This document shows, one piece after another, positions 1 through 6,273 of a stretch of DNA of 10,977 nucleotides. The DNA is from Methanobacteriota archaeon. GTDB taxonomy: Archaea > Thermoplasmatota > Poseidoniia > Poseidoniales > Poseidoniaceae. The position numbers and the translations under genes were made by a program. The stretch spans positions 1 through 10,977 of the forward strand of contig PBXF01000032.1 in assembly GCA_002727515.1 (NCBI GenBank), written 5' to 3'. The notes beneath the pieces were generated by a model that was given only the letters and a program-made list of their open reading frames with translations, was not told where the DNA came from and did not search any database. Numbering within the stretch: position 1 is the first letter of the stretch; the number at the start of each line of letters is the position of its first letter.

Positions 1-36
1 CAAATTGCGCCTGATGGGCAATATAATCCTGAGTGA
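1..36 (+). CDS. Possible C-terminal tail of an upstream gene (partial)
   Basis: Reading from base 1 gives QIAPDGQYNPE followed by TGA at 34-36. This is an open frame entering from the left edge, with a plausible polar C-terminus. Eleven codons are too few to identify a family or to exclude chance. The other two plus frames were less convincing: one stops at once and the other runs on into the next gene's upstream region. Its product cannot be named. Confidence 0.3.
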   Translation, partial: QIAPDGQYNPE

Positions 37-131
37 ATTTATTGTATTCCCCACAACTAATTTGCACAAGGCCAAAAGGGTCGCAAAACTTAGGTTGACA
101 AAGAATGAATTTTCATGGAATTAATCAAGTA

Positions 132-139
132 TCTAAAAG
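132..139 (+). promoter_or_regulatory. Weak TATA-like element for the zinc-finger membrane protein
   Basis: TCTAAAAG is centred about 26.5 bp before the ATG at 162. That is where an archaeal TATA box would sit if transcription began at the start codon. The match to an archaeal TATA consensus is modest. Support comes from the same spacing before the genes at 6274 and 8967. Confidence 0.25.
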
Positions 140-161
140 TCAATCAGTATCGTTCAATCAC

Positions 162-800
162 ATGAAGAGGATTCTAGTTCTGCTATTGTTAGCATTATTT
201 TCAACTAGCGTCAGCGCTGAATCCTACATCATAACCGGTCAGGTAACATATTCTGACAACTCCCCAGTCGGTGCCCGAGACATCGCTATTGATTGCACTA
301 ACGACCAGTATTATTGCTCGCAATACAAAGGAATCTCGGCAATGACTGATATTAATGGGGTTTACACTATAATTCTAGAAGTGGATTCTGAGGAAAACAA
401 CACCGTTGTCTTACTATCAATTTTGGGAGAAGATTTCCCGCACACGATTGATTTAGGAGCGAAGGAGCAATCACCGGATGGTAGGATGTACCAAGACATA
501 AAATTGGAACAGAAACCATCCACTAGCGCTATGTCTTTTGCATTGGGATGTTGTTTGCTTCTATTTGGATTGATGGGAATTTCAGTATTATTCAAGACTG
601 GTAGAATGCTTTCTACAAGGGATGGTCGTGCATATTTTGCAGGTCACAGACCACCTAGAAGAGTAGAATGTTTGGTCTGCAACAAATCAATTGTTCAACA
701 TGAATTGGTTAAACATATGATGGTTGAACATAACATGGAAGCGATGGAAGCTGGCGAATCTGCAGGCCTTGCCATGCGCAAAACCTGGTCAAAAGAGTGA
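162..800 (+). CDS. Single-pass membrane protein: signal peptide, external beta-sandwich, TM helix, cytoplasmic C2H2-like zinc finger
   Basis: I do not recognise a named family. From the ATG at 162 the product is 212 aa. Residues 1-19 form a signal peptide (MKR, a Leu-rich core, then SVSA before the cleavage site). Residues about 23-100 resemble a carboxypeptidase-regulatory-like beta-sandwich: ITGQVTY, then SPVGARDIAI, then TDINGVYTI. Cys45 and Cys52 could form an external disulfide. Residues about 123-144 are a hydrophobic transmembrane helix. The basic tail after it is followed by Cys170, Cys173, His185 and His190 (also His180), the spacing of a C2H2 zinc finger. The inferred topology is outside-in, with the finger in the cytoplasm. 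The frame is open from an ATG at 105, but that start would bury the signal peptide behind 19 polar residues, so 162 is preferred. A role as a membrane sensor or scaffold is only inference. Confidence 0.8.
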   Translation: MKRILVLLLLALFSTSVSAESYIITGQVTYSDNSPVGARDIAIDCTNDQYYCSQYKGISAMTDINGVYTIILEVDSEENNTVVLLSILGEDFPHTIDLGAKEQSPDGRMYQDIKLEQKPSTSAMSFALGCCLLLFGLMGISVLFKTGRMLSTRDGRAYFAGHRPPRRVECLVCNKSIVQHELVKHMMVEHNMEAMEAGESAGLAMRKTWSKE

Positions 801-846
801 ATTTTACCGACGGTGGATTCATCAAGTGTGAACTATTGCGAGATAT

Positions 847-1680
847 ATGCGTATTAGTCACAATACATCAGAAGGAGAAGCATACGTTCACGAAGTCCCT
901 CAATTTGGACTAGGAGTATTCCTAATGTCTGAAGGGGGAGAATGTAAAAATTCAGTTTTAACGGCTCTAGAATGCGGTTATACTCACATTGATACGGCAA
1001 GGGCTTACAATAACGAGCAAGAAGTTGGCCAAGCACTCAAAGAAGCAGGGGTAGACCGGGAATCGGTATTCATTACAACAAAACTCCGAAGAACACACGC
1101 AACAGGGTATGAAGACACAATTGAGCATTGCAAGAAGTCGCTCGAACTTCTAGACACTGATTATATCGATCTTTACCTTGTTCACGCACCACCAGAAAAT
1201 CCTGAACACAGGATACCTGTGTGGAAAGGAATGGAATACTGTTTGGAACAAGGATGGGTCAAATCGATTGGTGTGTCAAATTATGGAATCGCACATCTCG
1301 AAGCAATGAAAGAATATGCAACTTATCTTCCTTCAGTCAATCAAGTTGAATTCAACCCTTGGTTGCAAAGACCAAATTTGATGGCAGCCACTGCAGATGT
1401 CGGTGCTAAAGTAATGGCATATTCTCCACTTGCTAGAGGTCACAAAGTAGACGACCCGGAACTAGCAGCAATCGCAGAAAGAATTGGCTGCACGCCCGCG
1501 CAGGTAGCGATTAAATTCTGTTATGACAGTGGATGCATAACAATTCCAAAGTCAAGTAATCCAGACAGGATTAGAGAAAACCTTGCCTCTCTTGATGTTG
1601 ATATATCAGGAGAAATGGATGCAATCAAGGCAATGGAATGTGGATATATCTCTGGCTGGGACCCCACCACAGAAGATTGA
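847..1680 (+). CDS. Aldo/keto reductase (NADPH-dependent oxidoreductase)
   Basis: The 277-aa product has the usual length and motifs of the aldo/keto reductase superfamily, a TIM-barrel family that reduces aldehydes and ketones, mostly with NADPH. The catalytic tetrad is visible: Asp49 and Tyr54 in HIDTARAYNNE, Lys79 in FITTKL, and His113 in LYLVHAPPE. The cofactor pocket is seen as GVSNYG (142-147), QVEFNPW (166-172), and IPKSSNPDRIRENL (233-246), which holds the basic residues that usually bind the NADPH 2'-phosphate. It most resembles the 2,5-diketogluconate reductase-like branch, but the substrate cannot be read from sequence. It lies 46 bp after the zinc-finger membrane gene and 10 bp before a cupin gene, so it is probably cotranscribed with the cupin. 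No clear Shine-Dalgarno or TATA box precedes the ATG. Confidence 0.93.
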   Translation: MRISHNTSEGEAYVHEVPQFGLGVFLMSEGGECKNSVLTALECGYTHIDTARAYNNEQEVGQALKEAGVDRESVFITTKLRRTHATGYEDTIEHCKKSLELLDTDYIDLYLVHAPPENPEHRIPVWKGMEYCLEQGWVKSIGVSNYGIAHLEAMKEYATYLPSVNQVEFNPWLQRPNLMAATADVGAKVMAYSPLARGHKVDDPELAAIAERIGCTPAQVAIKFCYDSGCITIPKSSNPDRIRENLASLDVDISGEMDAIKAMECGYISGWDPTTED

Positions 1681-1682
1681 GG
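1679..1682 (+). promoter_or_regulatory. Short ribosome binding site for the cupin gene
   Basis: GAGG lies 8 bases before the ATG at 1691 and overlaps the TGA stop of the aldo/keto reductase gene. It supports this start and translation of the cupin from a shared transcript. Only four bases match, so chance is possible. Confidence 0.4.
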
Positions 1683-1690
1683 ATGATTAG

Positions 1691-2050
1691 ATGACCAAGA
1701 TAAATTTCCAAGAAAAGTTAGGAAAATTTAGTGAGCATTGGACTCCAAAAGTAATAGCTGAAATGAATGATTACCAATTCAAGTTGGTAAAAATCCAGGG
1801 CGAATTTGTTTGGCATAATCATTCGGATACCGACGAAGTATTCATCGTGATTGAAGGGTCGATGAAAATAGAATTTGATGAGGAGACCATAAATCTCAAT
1901 GAAGGGGAAATGTATGTTGTTCCTAAAGGAGTACAACACAAACCGTTTGCAGATGAGGAGTGTAAAGTTCTACTTGTAGAGCCGAAAGGTGTTGTTAACA
2001 CAGGTGAATCTGACAGCAAATTAACCGCAGATAATGACGTTTGGATTTAG
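1691..2050 (+). CDS. Small single-domain cupin protein
   Basis: This 119-aa protein is a single cupin beta-barrel. Cupin motif 1 is at about 37-56, with metal ligands His42, His44 and Glu49 in WHNHSDTDEVFIVIEG. Motif 2 is GEMYVVPKGVQHKPF (72-86) with the fourth ligand, His83. All four usual metal ligands are present, so it probably binds a divalent metal. Proteins of this size include small isomerases, dioxygenases and sugar-binding or regulatory proteins, and sequence alone does not choose among them. The gene starts 10 bp after the aldo/keto reductase and probably shares its transcript, which hints at action on a related carbonyl or sugar compound. Its stop codon is only 3 bp from the 3' end of the opposing tRNA gene. 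Confidence 0.9.
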   Translation: MTKINFQEKLGKFSEHWTPKVIAEMNDYQFKLVKIQGEFVWHNHSDTDEVFIVIEGSMKIEFDEETINLNEGEMYVVPKGVQHKPFADEECKVLLVEPKGVVNTGESDSKLTADNDVWI

Positions 2051-2053
2051 AAG

Positions 2054-2126
2054 TAGTCTCTCCCGGATTCGAACCGAGGTCGGCGGGACCAGAACCCACC
2101 ATGATGGACCGCTACACTAAGAGACT
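2054..2126 (-). tRNA. tRNA-Gln (anticodon CUG)
   Basis: The minus strand folds into a complete 73-nt cloverleaf. The acceptor stem is AGTCTCT/AGAGACT with discriminator A73. The D arm is GTGT/TCAT around an AGCGGTCCA loop. The anticodon stem is GTGGG/CCCGC with loop TTCTGGT, which gives anticodon CUG. The variable loop is CGAC, and the T arm is CTCGG/CCGGG around TTCGAAT. CCA is not encoded (the next bases are CTT), and there is no intron. The first pair is A1-U72, the archaeal form used by the GatDE amidotransferase to convert Glu-tRNA-Gln; bacterial tRNA-Gln has U1-A72. The gene lies 49 bp after korB on the same strand and is nearly flush with the convergent cupin gene. Confidence 0.95.
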
Positions 2127-2155
2127 AGCAACAGCCCGACCGAGCACTCATTCTT

Positions 2156-2163
2156 CAAATAAA
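2156..2163 (-). promoter_or_regulatory. Candidate TATA box of the tRNA-Gln gene
   Basis: On the minus strand TTTATTTG is centred about 33 bp before the tRNA 5' end. This predicts transcription starting about 7 bases upstream of the mature tRNA, a normal layout for an archaeal tRNA promoter. It sits in the 49-bp gap after korB, so the tRNA need not depend on korAB read-through. Confidence 0.35.
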
Positions 2164-2175
2164 CGGTGAAAAGAA

Positions 2176-3222
2176 TTATCCACGTAGACTTGAAATCACG
2201 CTTTCTAAAGCATCTTTACTTGGACGCAGTATGTCTTCTTGCATCTCAACTAGAGGGGTTTCATGAAGATTTAGTTCATCCTCTAATGCTGGCTTCTCCC
2301 CATCGAAATACAATAGTCCCATGACGTGCTTTCTTTCAGCATCCGCTTCGTGGATAGCTGCTAATGCCGCCATAGCGTCACCTATGTCATGTTCCTCAGA
2401 AATTGTCTCCAATCGCATTGTAGAGCCATCATGAAGGGTGATATCTCTGTAAGACCCCGCAGGAACTTCTACTTGTTCTACTGGAGAGAAGTGAGGGATA
2501 TATCCTACTGAATGTAGTTCAGATTGATTGCCCTTTACATATCCATATGATCTCAGGGATTCATCGTTATTATTGAATGTAACACAAGGGCTAATCACAT
2601 CGATTAAGGCAAACCCTTTGTGTGACATAGCAGCCTTGATGATGGCAGTTAGTTGTTTCTTTGAACCGCTGAATGACCTTGCAACGAATGAACATCCTAG
2701 GTTTATTGCTAGAGCACACAAATCAATAGGTTGAGTCTCGTTCACTGCTCCCTTCTTTTTCTTAGAACCAACATCTGCTGTAGCAGAATACTGACCTTTG
2801 GTTAATCCGTATACTCCATTGTTCTCAATAATGTAAACCATGTTTAGGTTTCTCCTGATAGCGTGAATGAGTTGTCCAATTCCAATCGATGCAGAGTCGC
2901 CATCACCAGATACTCCAAGGTAAGTTAGGTCTTTATTGACCACATTCGCACCTGTTGTTACAGATGGCATTCTTCCGTGGACAGTATTGAATCCGTGAGA
3001 TTTACCAAGGTAATACGCAGGTGTTTTTGATGAACAACCTATACCGCTCATCTTTGCAATTCTATGAGGTTGGACTCCATTGTCCCATGCGGAGTTGATT
3101 ATTACGCTGGAAATTTGATCGTGTCCACAACCAGGACAAAGTGAAGAAGGGCCACCTGTGTAGGAATCCTTTGGTTCGTTTATCACGTTGAGTTTTACCG
3201 CTCTTACTGGTTTTTCGCTCAT
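2176..3222 (-). CDS. korB: 2-oxoacid:ferredoxin oxidoreductase, beta subunit (probable 2-oxoglutarate type)
   Basis: This 348-aa subunit binds thiamine diphosphate and a [4Fe-4S] cluster, and with KorA converts a 2-oxoacid plus CoA to acyl-CoA, CO2 and reduced ferredoxin. Cluster ligands are Cys29 and Cys32 (CPGCGH), Cys63 (GIGCSSK) and Cys213 (SPCVTFNN), with spacing like the Sulfolobus enzyme. The diphosphate/Mg motif is GDGDSASIG (106-114), followed by IIENNGVYGLTKGQ (131-144). The C-terminal region (about 280-348) ends in a typical LRPSKDALESVI helix. At 348 aa it is longer than minimal beta subunits of about 300 aa or less, with the extra residues mainly after residue 230. The start overlaps the korA stop as ATGA and has a strong Shine-Dalgarno sequence, so the two are coupled. 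The 2-oxoglutarate preference is inferred from the family and not proven. Confidence 0.95.
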   Translation of the reverse strand: MSEKPVRAVKLNVINEPKDSYTGGPSSLCPGCGHDQISSVIINSAWDNGVQPHRIAKMSGIGCSSKTPAYYLGKSHGFNTVHGRMPSVTTGANVVNKDLTYLGVSGDGDSASIGIGQLIHAIRRNLNMVYIIENNGVYGLTKGQYSATADVGSKKKKGAVNETQPIDLCALAINLGCSFVARSFSGSKKQLTAIIKAAMSHKGFALIDVISPCVTFNNNDESLRSYGYVKGNQSELHSVGYIPHFSPVEQVEVPAGSYRDITLHDGSTMRLETISEEHDIGDAMAALAAIHEADAERKHVMGLLYFDGEKPALEDELNLHETPLVEMQEDILRPSKDALESVISSLRG

Positions 3223-5006
3223 TGTCCCACCTCCTCTAGAACTTCCATTATTTTCTCAGCGTAGAGTCTTGCTCTTGGTGGCATACCATCGCTGTATGCA
3301 ACGCTGTGAATCTTTGGAATTAGATGGTTAGGATACTCTTTACGGATGATTCCATATAATTGTGCATCTCTGTTTATTTCAAGAATAATCACTGTATTGT
3401 GTCTTTCAATGAAATTCTGAACCTCGCTGTGCATTGGAAGAGCCCTTACTCTACATGTGCTAACTTTCTTACCAGTTGCTTCTTCTAAGATGTCATCAAT
3501 TTCTTCTATTGTGTTTTCCATCGAACCATAGAATACGATTCCAACATCCTGCTCTTTTTCTTCTCTCATGACAGGAGCAGGTAGAAGGTCTCTTGCGCCT
3601 TCGATTTTCTGCTTTAGTCGCTGCATTAGTTTGTAATATACGTCTGGCTTTTCAGAATACTTACCATCTTCATCGTGACCTGTTCCTCTGTAAAGAATAG
3701 GGTCAAGTCCAGAACCAGGCAATGTTCTGTATGGTATTCCATCGCCGTCAACATCACGATATCTGCCATAGTTTTCGATTGCATCCATTTGTTCTTTGGT
3801 AAGGACAACTTTTCCTCGATCCATTGACTCTGTAGGATATTCGAAACCAGTTGATGCCCATCTGTTCATTCCCAAGTCTAGGTCTGAAAAACCGAATGCA
3901 GGGGTTTGGAATCTTTCTGCAGCATCAAATATTCTCCAGCCGAATTCGAAACATTCCTCAACGGTTCCTGGAATAAATACAATGTGTTGAGTGTCACCAT
4001 GACTTCCTTCATACAGCATTGTCAAGTCACCTTGTTGCGTTCGTGTCGGCAGTCCAGTAGATGGTCCGACTCTGTTAACGTCCCAGAATACAGAAGGGAT
4101 TTCAGCAAAGTAAGCAAGTCCAATGAACTCTTGCATCAATGAGATACCCGGTCCAGATGTTGCAGTCATTCCTCTTGCACCAGCCCAGCCAGCACCAATT
4201 ACCATTCCTGCAGCTGCCAGCTCATCTTCTGCTTGAAGTACAGCATATGTCGCCTTCCCTTCATGAGTTCTAAGTTCAGGTAACCATCCAATAATTCCTT
4301 CAGCAAGGCTGGATGATGGAGTAATAGGATACCAGGCAAGCATTTGTACGCCACCAAATATGGAACCTAATGCTGTTGCATCGTTTCCTTCTATGAAGAA
4401 ACCGCCTTCCTTGACGTCTCTTGCTTCTACATAGTATGGGTCACTTTTCACATGTTCTTCGGCACAATATGCTCTACCTAGTCTAGATGCTTCTGAGTTT
4501 AACTCGATTGCTTTCTCTTTGCCACCAAATTGCTTTGCAATAGCGGCCTCAAGAACTTCTTGATCCATTCCAATTAATTCAGCAATGACTCCAACATAAA
4601 CCACGTTTGCAATCATTCTGGCAAGTTTTGGATTCAAGCTGCGAGCAATCTTTGTCATAGGCACTGGATAAGAAACGACATCTTCCCTATCCATTTCCAT
4701 CTTTGAATCGGTATTCCAAATTACAACAGTTCCAGGTTGAACTGCAGCAAGGTCCTCAGCCCATGTATCTGGGTTTACAAGAACCTGAATGTGAGTTCTA
4801 TCTCCCGGTGCTTGGTAGCCTTTTTCAGAAAGTCTAACGATGTACCATGTTGGAAGGCCTGATATGTTTGAGGGGAATAAATTCTTTCCACTTACAGGTA
4901 TCCCCATGTCGAATAAAGTTTGTAGCAAAATCAAGTTTGCTGACTGTGAACCAGTTCCGTTTGCTGTTGCGATATTGATGGTGAAATCGTTTACGATTTT
5001 GTCCAT
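3219..5006 (-). CDS. korA: 2-oxoacid:ferredoxin oxidoreductase, fused gamma-alpha subunit
   Basis: The 595-aa product is the fused gamma-plus-alpha form of the large subunit. The gamma domain spans about 1-185 and begins DFTINIATANGTGSQSANL, then FPSNISGLPTWYIVRLSEKG (44-63), hallmarks of the KorA branch in which GTGSQS replaces the usual GxGGQG. The alpha domain starts near 200 and carries YPITP (226-230), which contacts the 2-oxoacid carboxylate. It continues with TSGPGISLMQEFIGLA (283-298) and STGLPTRTQQGDL (316-328). The C-terminal part (about 487-595) matches the domain II/III end with GSMENTIEEI. The frame is open upstream to 5207, but that stretch overlaps the divergent cyclophilin gene. 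The chosen ATG at 5006 begins the conserved domain and has AGGAG ten bases upstream. It forms an operon with korB, overlapping by 4 bp. Confidence 0.94.
   Translation of the reverse strand: MDKIVNDFTINIATANGTGSQSANLILLQTLFDMGIPVSGKNLFPSNISGLPTWYIVRLSEKGYQAPGDRTHIQVLVNPDTWAEDLAAVQPGTVVIWNTDSKMEMDREDVVSYPVPMTKIARSLNPKLARMIANVVYVGVIAELIGMDQEVLEAAIAKQFGGKEKAIELNSEASRLGRAYCAEEHVKSDPYYVEARDVKEGGFFIEGNDATALGSIFGGVQMLAWYPITPSSSLAEGIIGWLPELRTHEGKATYAVLQAEDELAAAGMVIGAGWAGARGMTATSGPGISLMQEFIGLAYFAEIPSVFWDVNRVGPSTGLPTRTQQGDLTMLYEGSHGDTQHIVFIPGTVEECFEFGWRIFDAAERFQTPAFGFSDLDLGMNRWASTGFEYPTESMDRGKVVLTKEQMDAIENYGRYRDVDGDGIPYRTLPGSGLDPILYRGTGHDEDGKYSEKPDVYYKLMQRLKQKIEGARDLLPAPVMREEKEQDVGIVFYGSMENTIEEIDDILEEATGKKVSTCRVRALPMHSEVQNFIERHNTVIILEINRDAQLYGIIRKEYPNHLIPKIHSVAYSDGMPPRARLYAEKIMEVLEEVGQ
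3228..3235 (-). promoter_or_regulatory. Strong Shine-Dalgarno sequence of korB
   Basis: The minus strand reads AGGAGGTG with a 5-base spacer before the ATG at 3222, a near-perfect complement to the 16S rRNA 3' end. It lies inside the last codons of korA. It fixes the korB start and shows that this organism uses Shine-Dalgarno initiation for internal operon genes. Confidence 0.85.
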
Positions 5007-5016
5007 GAGTTTTTTT

Positions 5017-5021
5017 CTCCT
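5017..5021 (-). promoter_or_regulatory. Shine-Dalgarno sequence of korA
   Basis: AGGAG on the minus strand lies 10 bases before the ATG at 5006, separated by an A-rich spacer (AAAAAAACTC). The spacing is somewhat long but usable. It supports 5006 as the start, rather than the longer frame reaching 5207, and implies that the korA mRNA has a 5' leader. Confidence 0.6.
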
Positions 5022-5042
5022 AGGTATGTCGCCCGTAAACGA

Positions 5043-5069
5043 CTCTACCGCAGCCTGTCTGCGATAGAG
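5043..5069 (-). promoter_or_regulatory. Hairpin in the korA 5' leader
   Basis: On the minus strand the arms CTCTATCGCAG and CTGCGGTAGAG flank a 5-base loop (ACAGG), forming an 11-bp stem whose base lies 36 bp before the korA ATG. In the minus-strand RNA every position pairs, one of them as G-U; in the plus-strand sense the same position is a C-A mismatch. This favours an RNA structure in the korA leader over a hairpin of the opposite transcript. A DNA palindrome bound by a regulator is the alternative. It matches no riboswitch I know. Confidence 0.5.
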
Positions 5070-5133
5070 GATAGCCTTTGAATGTGTTGACGATAGTTTT
5101 GGAATCAAAAGTGAGGGTAGGGCTGAAAAACAC

Positions 5134-5151
5134 AGTCCATTTCGATGGACT
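5134..5151. promoter_or_regulatory. Perfect inverted repeat abutting the cyclophilin start codon
   Basis: AGTCCAT and ATGGACT form a perfect 7-bp inverted repeat around TTCG. The right arm ends at the base just before the ATG at 5152. If the gene is leaderless, the repeat covers about -18 to -1 and would overlap the transcription start, like an archaeal repressor operator. If there is a leader, it would be an RNA hairpin next to the start codon. Chance cannot be excluded for 7 bp. Confidence 0.35.
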
Positions 5152-6222
5152 ATGGCCGATGCCGATATGGCTGCATCTTGGAAGGATGCAGAAAAGATGT
5201 TAGACAAAGGAAAAACCGAAGGAGCACTTCAATTGCTGCGCAAGGCAGACCCTGATGGGACAGAAGTCACAACGTTGCGACTTGCTGGCAAAGCGATTTT
5301 TATTCAAGCAGGGAAGTCGGGTTCCGGAAGCGAATACCGCAAAGCAGCTAAGTTATTGCGAGAAGCAGTGAACAAAAACCCTAGAGACAAGCAAGCAAAT
5401 TCTTTGTACAATCAGATAAGAAACGATATGCAAGACAAAGGAATATCAGAGACAATTATTCCTAGGTTGATCAACAACGGAACTCCTACTCCAGCAGGCT
5501 TGTTCGCTGTGACTGCAGCATTGCTCCTAATACTGGGTACTGTACAATATATTGGAAGCAGTGAAGAGTTTGAAGACGGTGAAGCCATAATGAGAATCAC
5601 ATGGACAGACAATGCTGGAGTTTATCATGATGAGAATATCACCATTGCGCTTCATCGGGCAGAAGCACCTCTACATGTTGAAAATTTCATCCTTCTCTCG
5701 GAATCCGGGAGGTATAATGATGTTATTTTCCACAGGGTTATTAGTAACTTTATGATTCAGTCAGGAGATTTTGAATTCAACAATGGTCAAGGTGGATATA
5801 CAGCAAAATGGTATGGTTATTGCAACGGGAAAACCACGAATAGTAATGGTGAAGATTACAATGCTGACAACTGTCCTTTAAGCCAATGGTCACTTCCTGG
5901 TGAACATACGAATGGATTGAAGCATAAGGAAGGTTCATTGGCCGCAGCACACGCTGGTTTGAACACAGATGGAAGCCAATTTTACATTGTTCCAAGCGGT
6001 GATCCGCCATCTCACTTAGACTGGACTAGCGGCAAAGATTGTTCTTCCCAATCTTGTCATACTGTATATGGTACAGTTACTGATGGATTAGAATTCATAG
6101 ACTCAATTTCGAAGGTTCAGACCTCGAGTGATAAACCAAATAATGATGTTACAATCAGGTCAATAATTATTACAGATGATGGAGTAAAAGATTCTGATGA
6201 ACCTTGGTATCAATTCTGGTGA
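5152..6222 (+). CDS. Membrane-anchored cyclophilin-type peptidyl-prolyl isomerase with helical cytoplasmic N-terminus
   Basis: The 356-aa protein has three parts. Residues 1-100 are charged and helical, resembling one or two TPR-like repeats (WKDAEKMLDKGKTEGALQLL, then a KAAKLLREAVNKNP segment). Residues about 113-134 are a transmembrane helix (TPAGLFAVTAALLLILGTVQ). Residues about 145-342 are a cyclophilin domain that isomerises X-Pro bonds. Catalytic residues are visible: Arg195 in FHRVI, Phe200 and Gln203 in FMIQSGDF, and Phe277 in GSQFYIV, followed by HTVYGTV. The domain carries two extra cysteine pairs, Cys224/Cys241 and Cys297/Cys302, as expected for disulfides outside the cell. With the N-terminus inside, the isomerase faces outward and would assist folding of exported proteins. 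The gene is divergent from korA with a 145-bp gap. No Shine-Dalgarno is seen, and Met6 (5167) is an alternative start. Confidence 0.87.
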   Translation: MADADMAASWKDAEKMLDKGKTEGALQLLRKADPDGTEVTTLRLAGKAIFIQAGKSGSGSEYRKAAKLLREAVNKNPRDKQANSLYNQIRNDMQDKGISETIIPRLINNGTPTPAGLFAVTAALLLILGTVQYIGSSEEFEDGEAIMRITWTDNAGVYHDENITIALHRAEAPLHVENFILLSESGRYNDVIFHRVISNFMIQSGDFEFNNGQGGYTAKWYGYCNGKTTNSNGEDYNADNCPLSQWSLPGEHTNGLKHKEGSLAAAHAGLNTDGSQFYIVPSGDPPSHLDWTSGKDCSSQSCHTVYGTVTDGLEFIDSISKVQTSSDKPNNDVTIRSIIITDDGVKDSDEPWYQFW

Positions 6223-6243
6223 ATTGAAAACAAAAAAGGCACT

Positions 6244-6251
6244 TTCATATG
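6244..6251 (+). promoter_or_regulatory. Weak TATA-like element for aconitase
   Basis: TTCATATG is centred about 26.5 bp before the aconitase ATG, the position expected for a leaderless archaeal transcript. No Shine-Dalgarno is present in the 51-bp gap, which fits leaderless initiation. The match is imperfect, and read-through from the cyclophilin gene is also possible. Confidence 0.28.
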
Positions 6252-6273
6252 ATTGTTCCATCCGCATTAGAAC

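Noticed and set aside
105..161. N-terminal extension of the zinc-finger membrane protein from ATG 105
   Set aside because: It would put 19 polar residues before a clear signal peptide, while ATG 162 begins with MKR directly before the hydrophobic core and has a TATA-like element at about -27.
3626..4142. Small frames on both strands inside korA
   Set aside because: They lie wholly within conserved KorA coding sequence and show no domain or start signal.
5152..5178. GCCGAT tandem repeat at the cyclophilin start
   Set aside because: Only two copies coding Ala-Asp twice; too short to be a meaningful repeat.
5007..5207. 67-residue N-terminal extension of korA
   Set aside because: It overlaps the divergent cyclophilin gene and does not resemble the family. 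The conserved domain begins at the ATG at 5006, which has AGGAG upstream.
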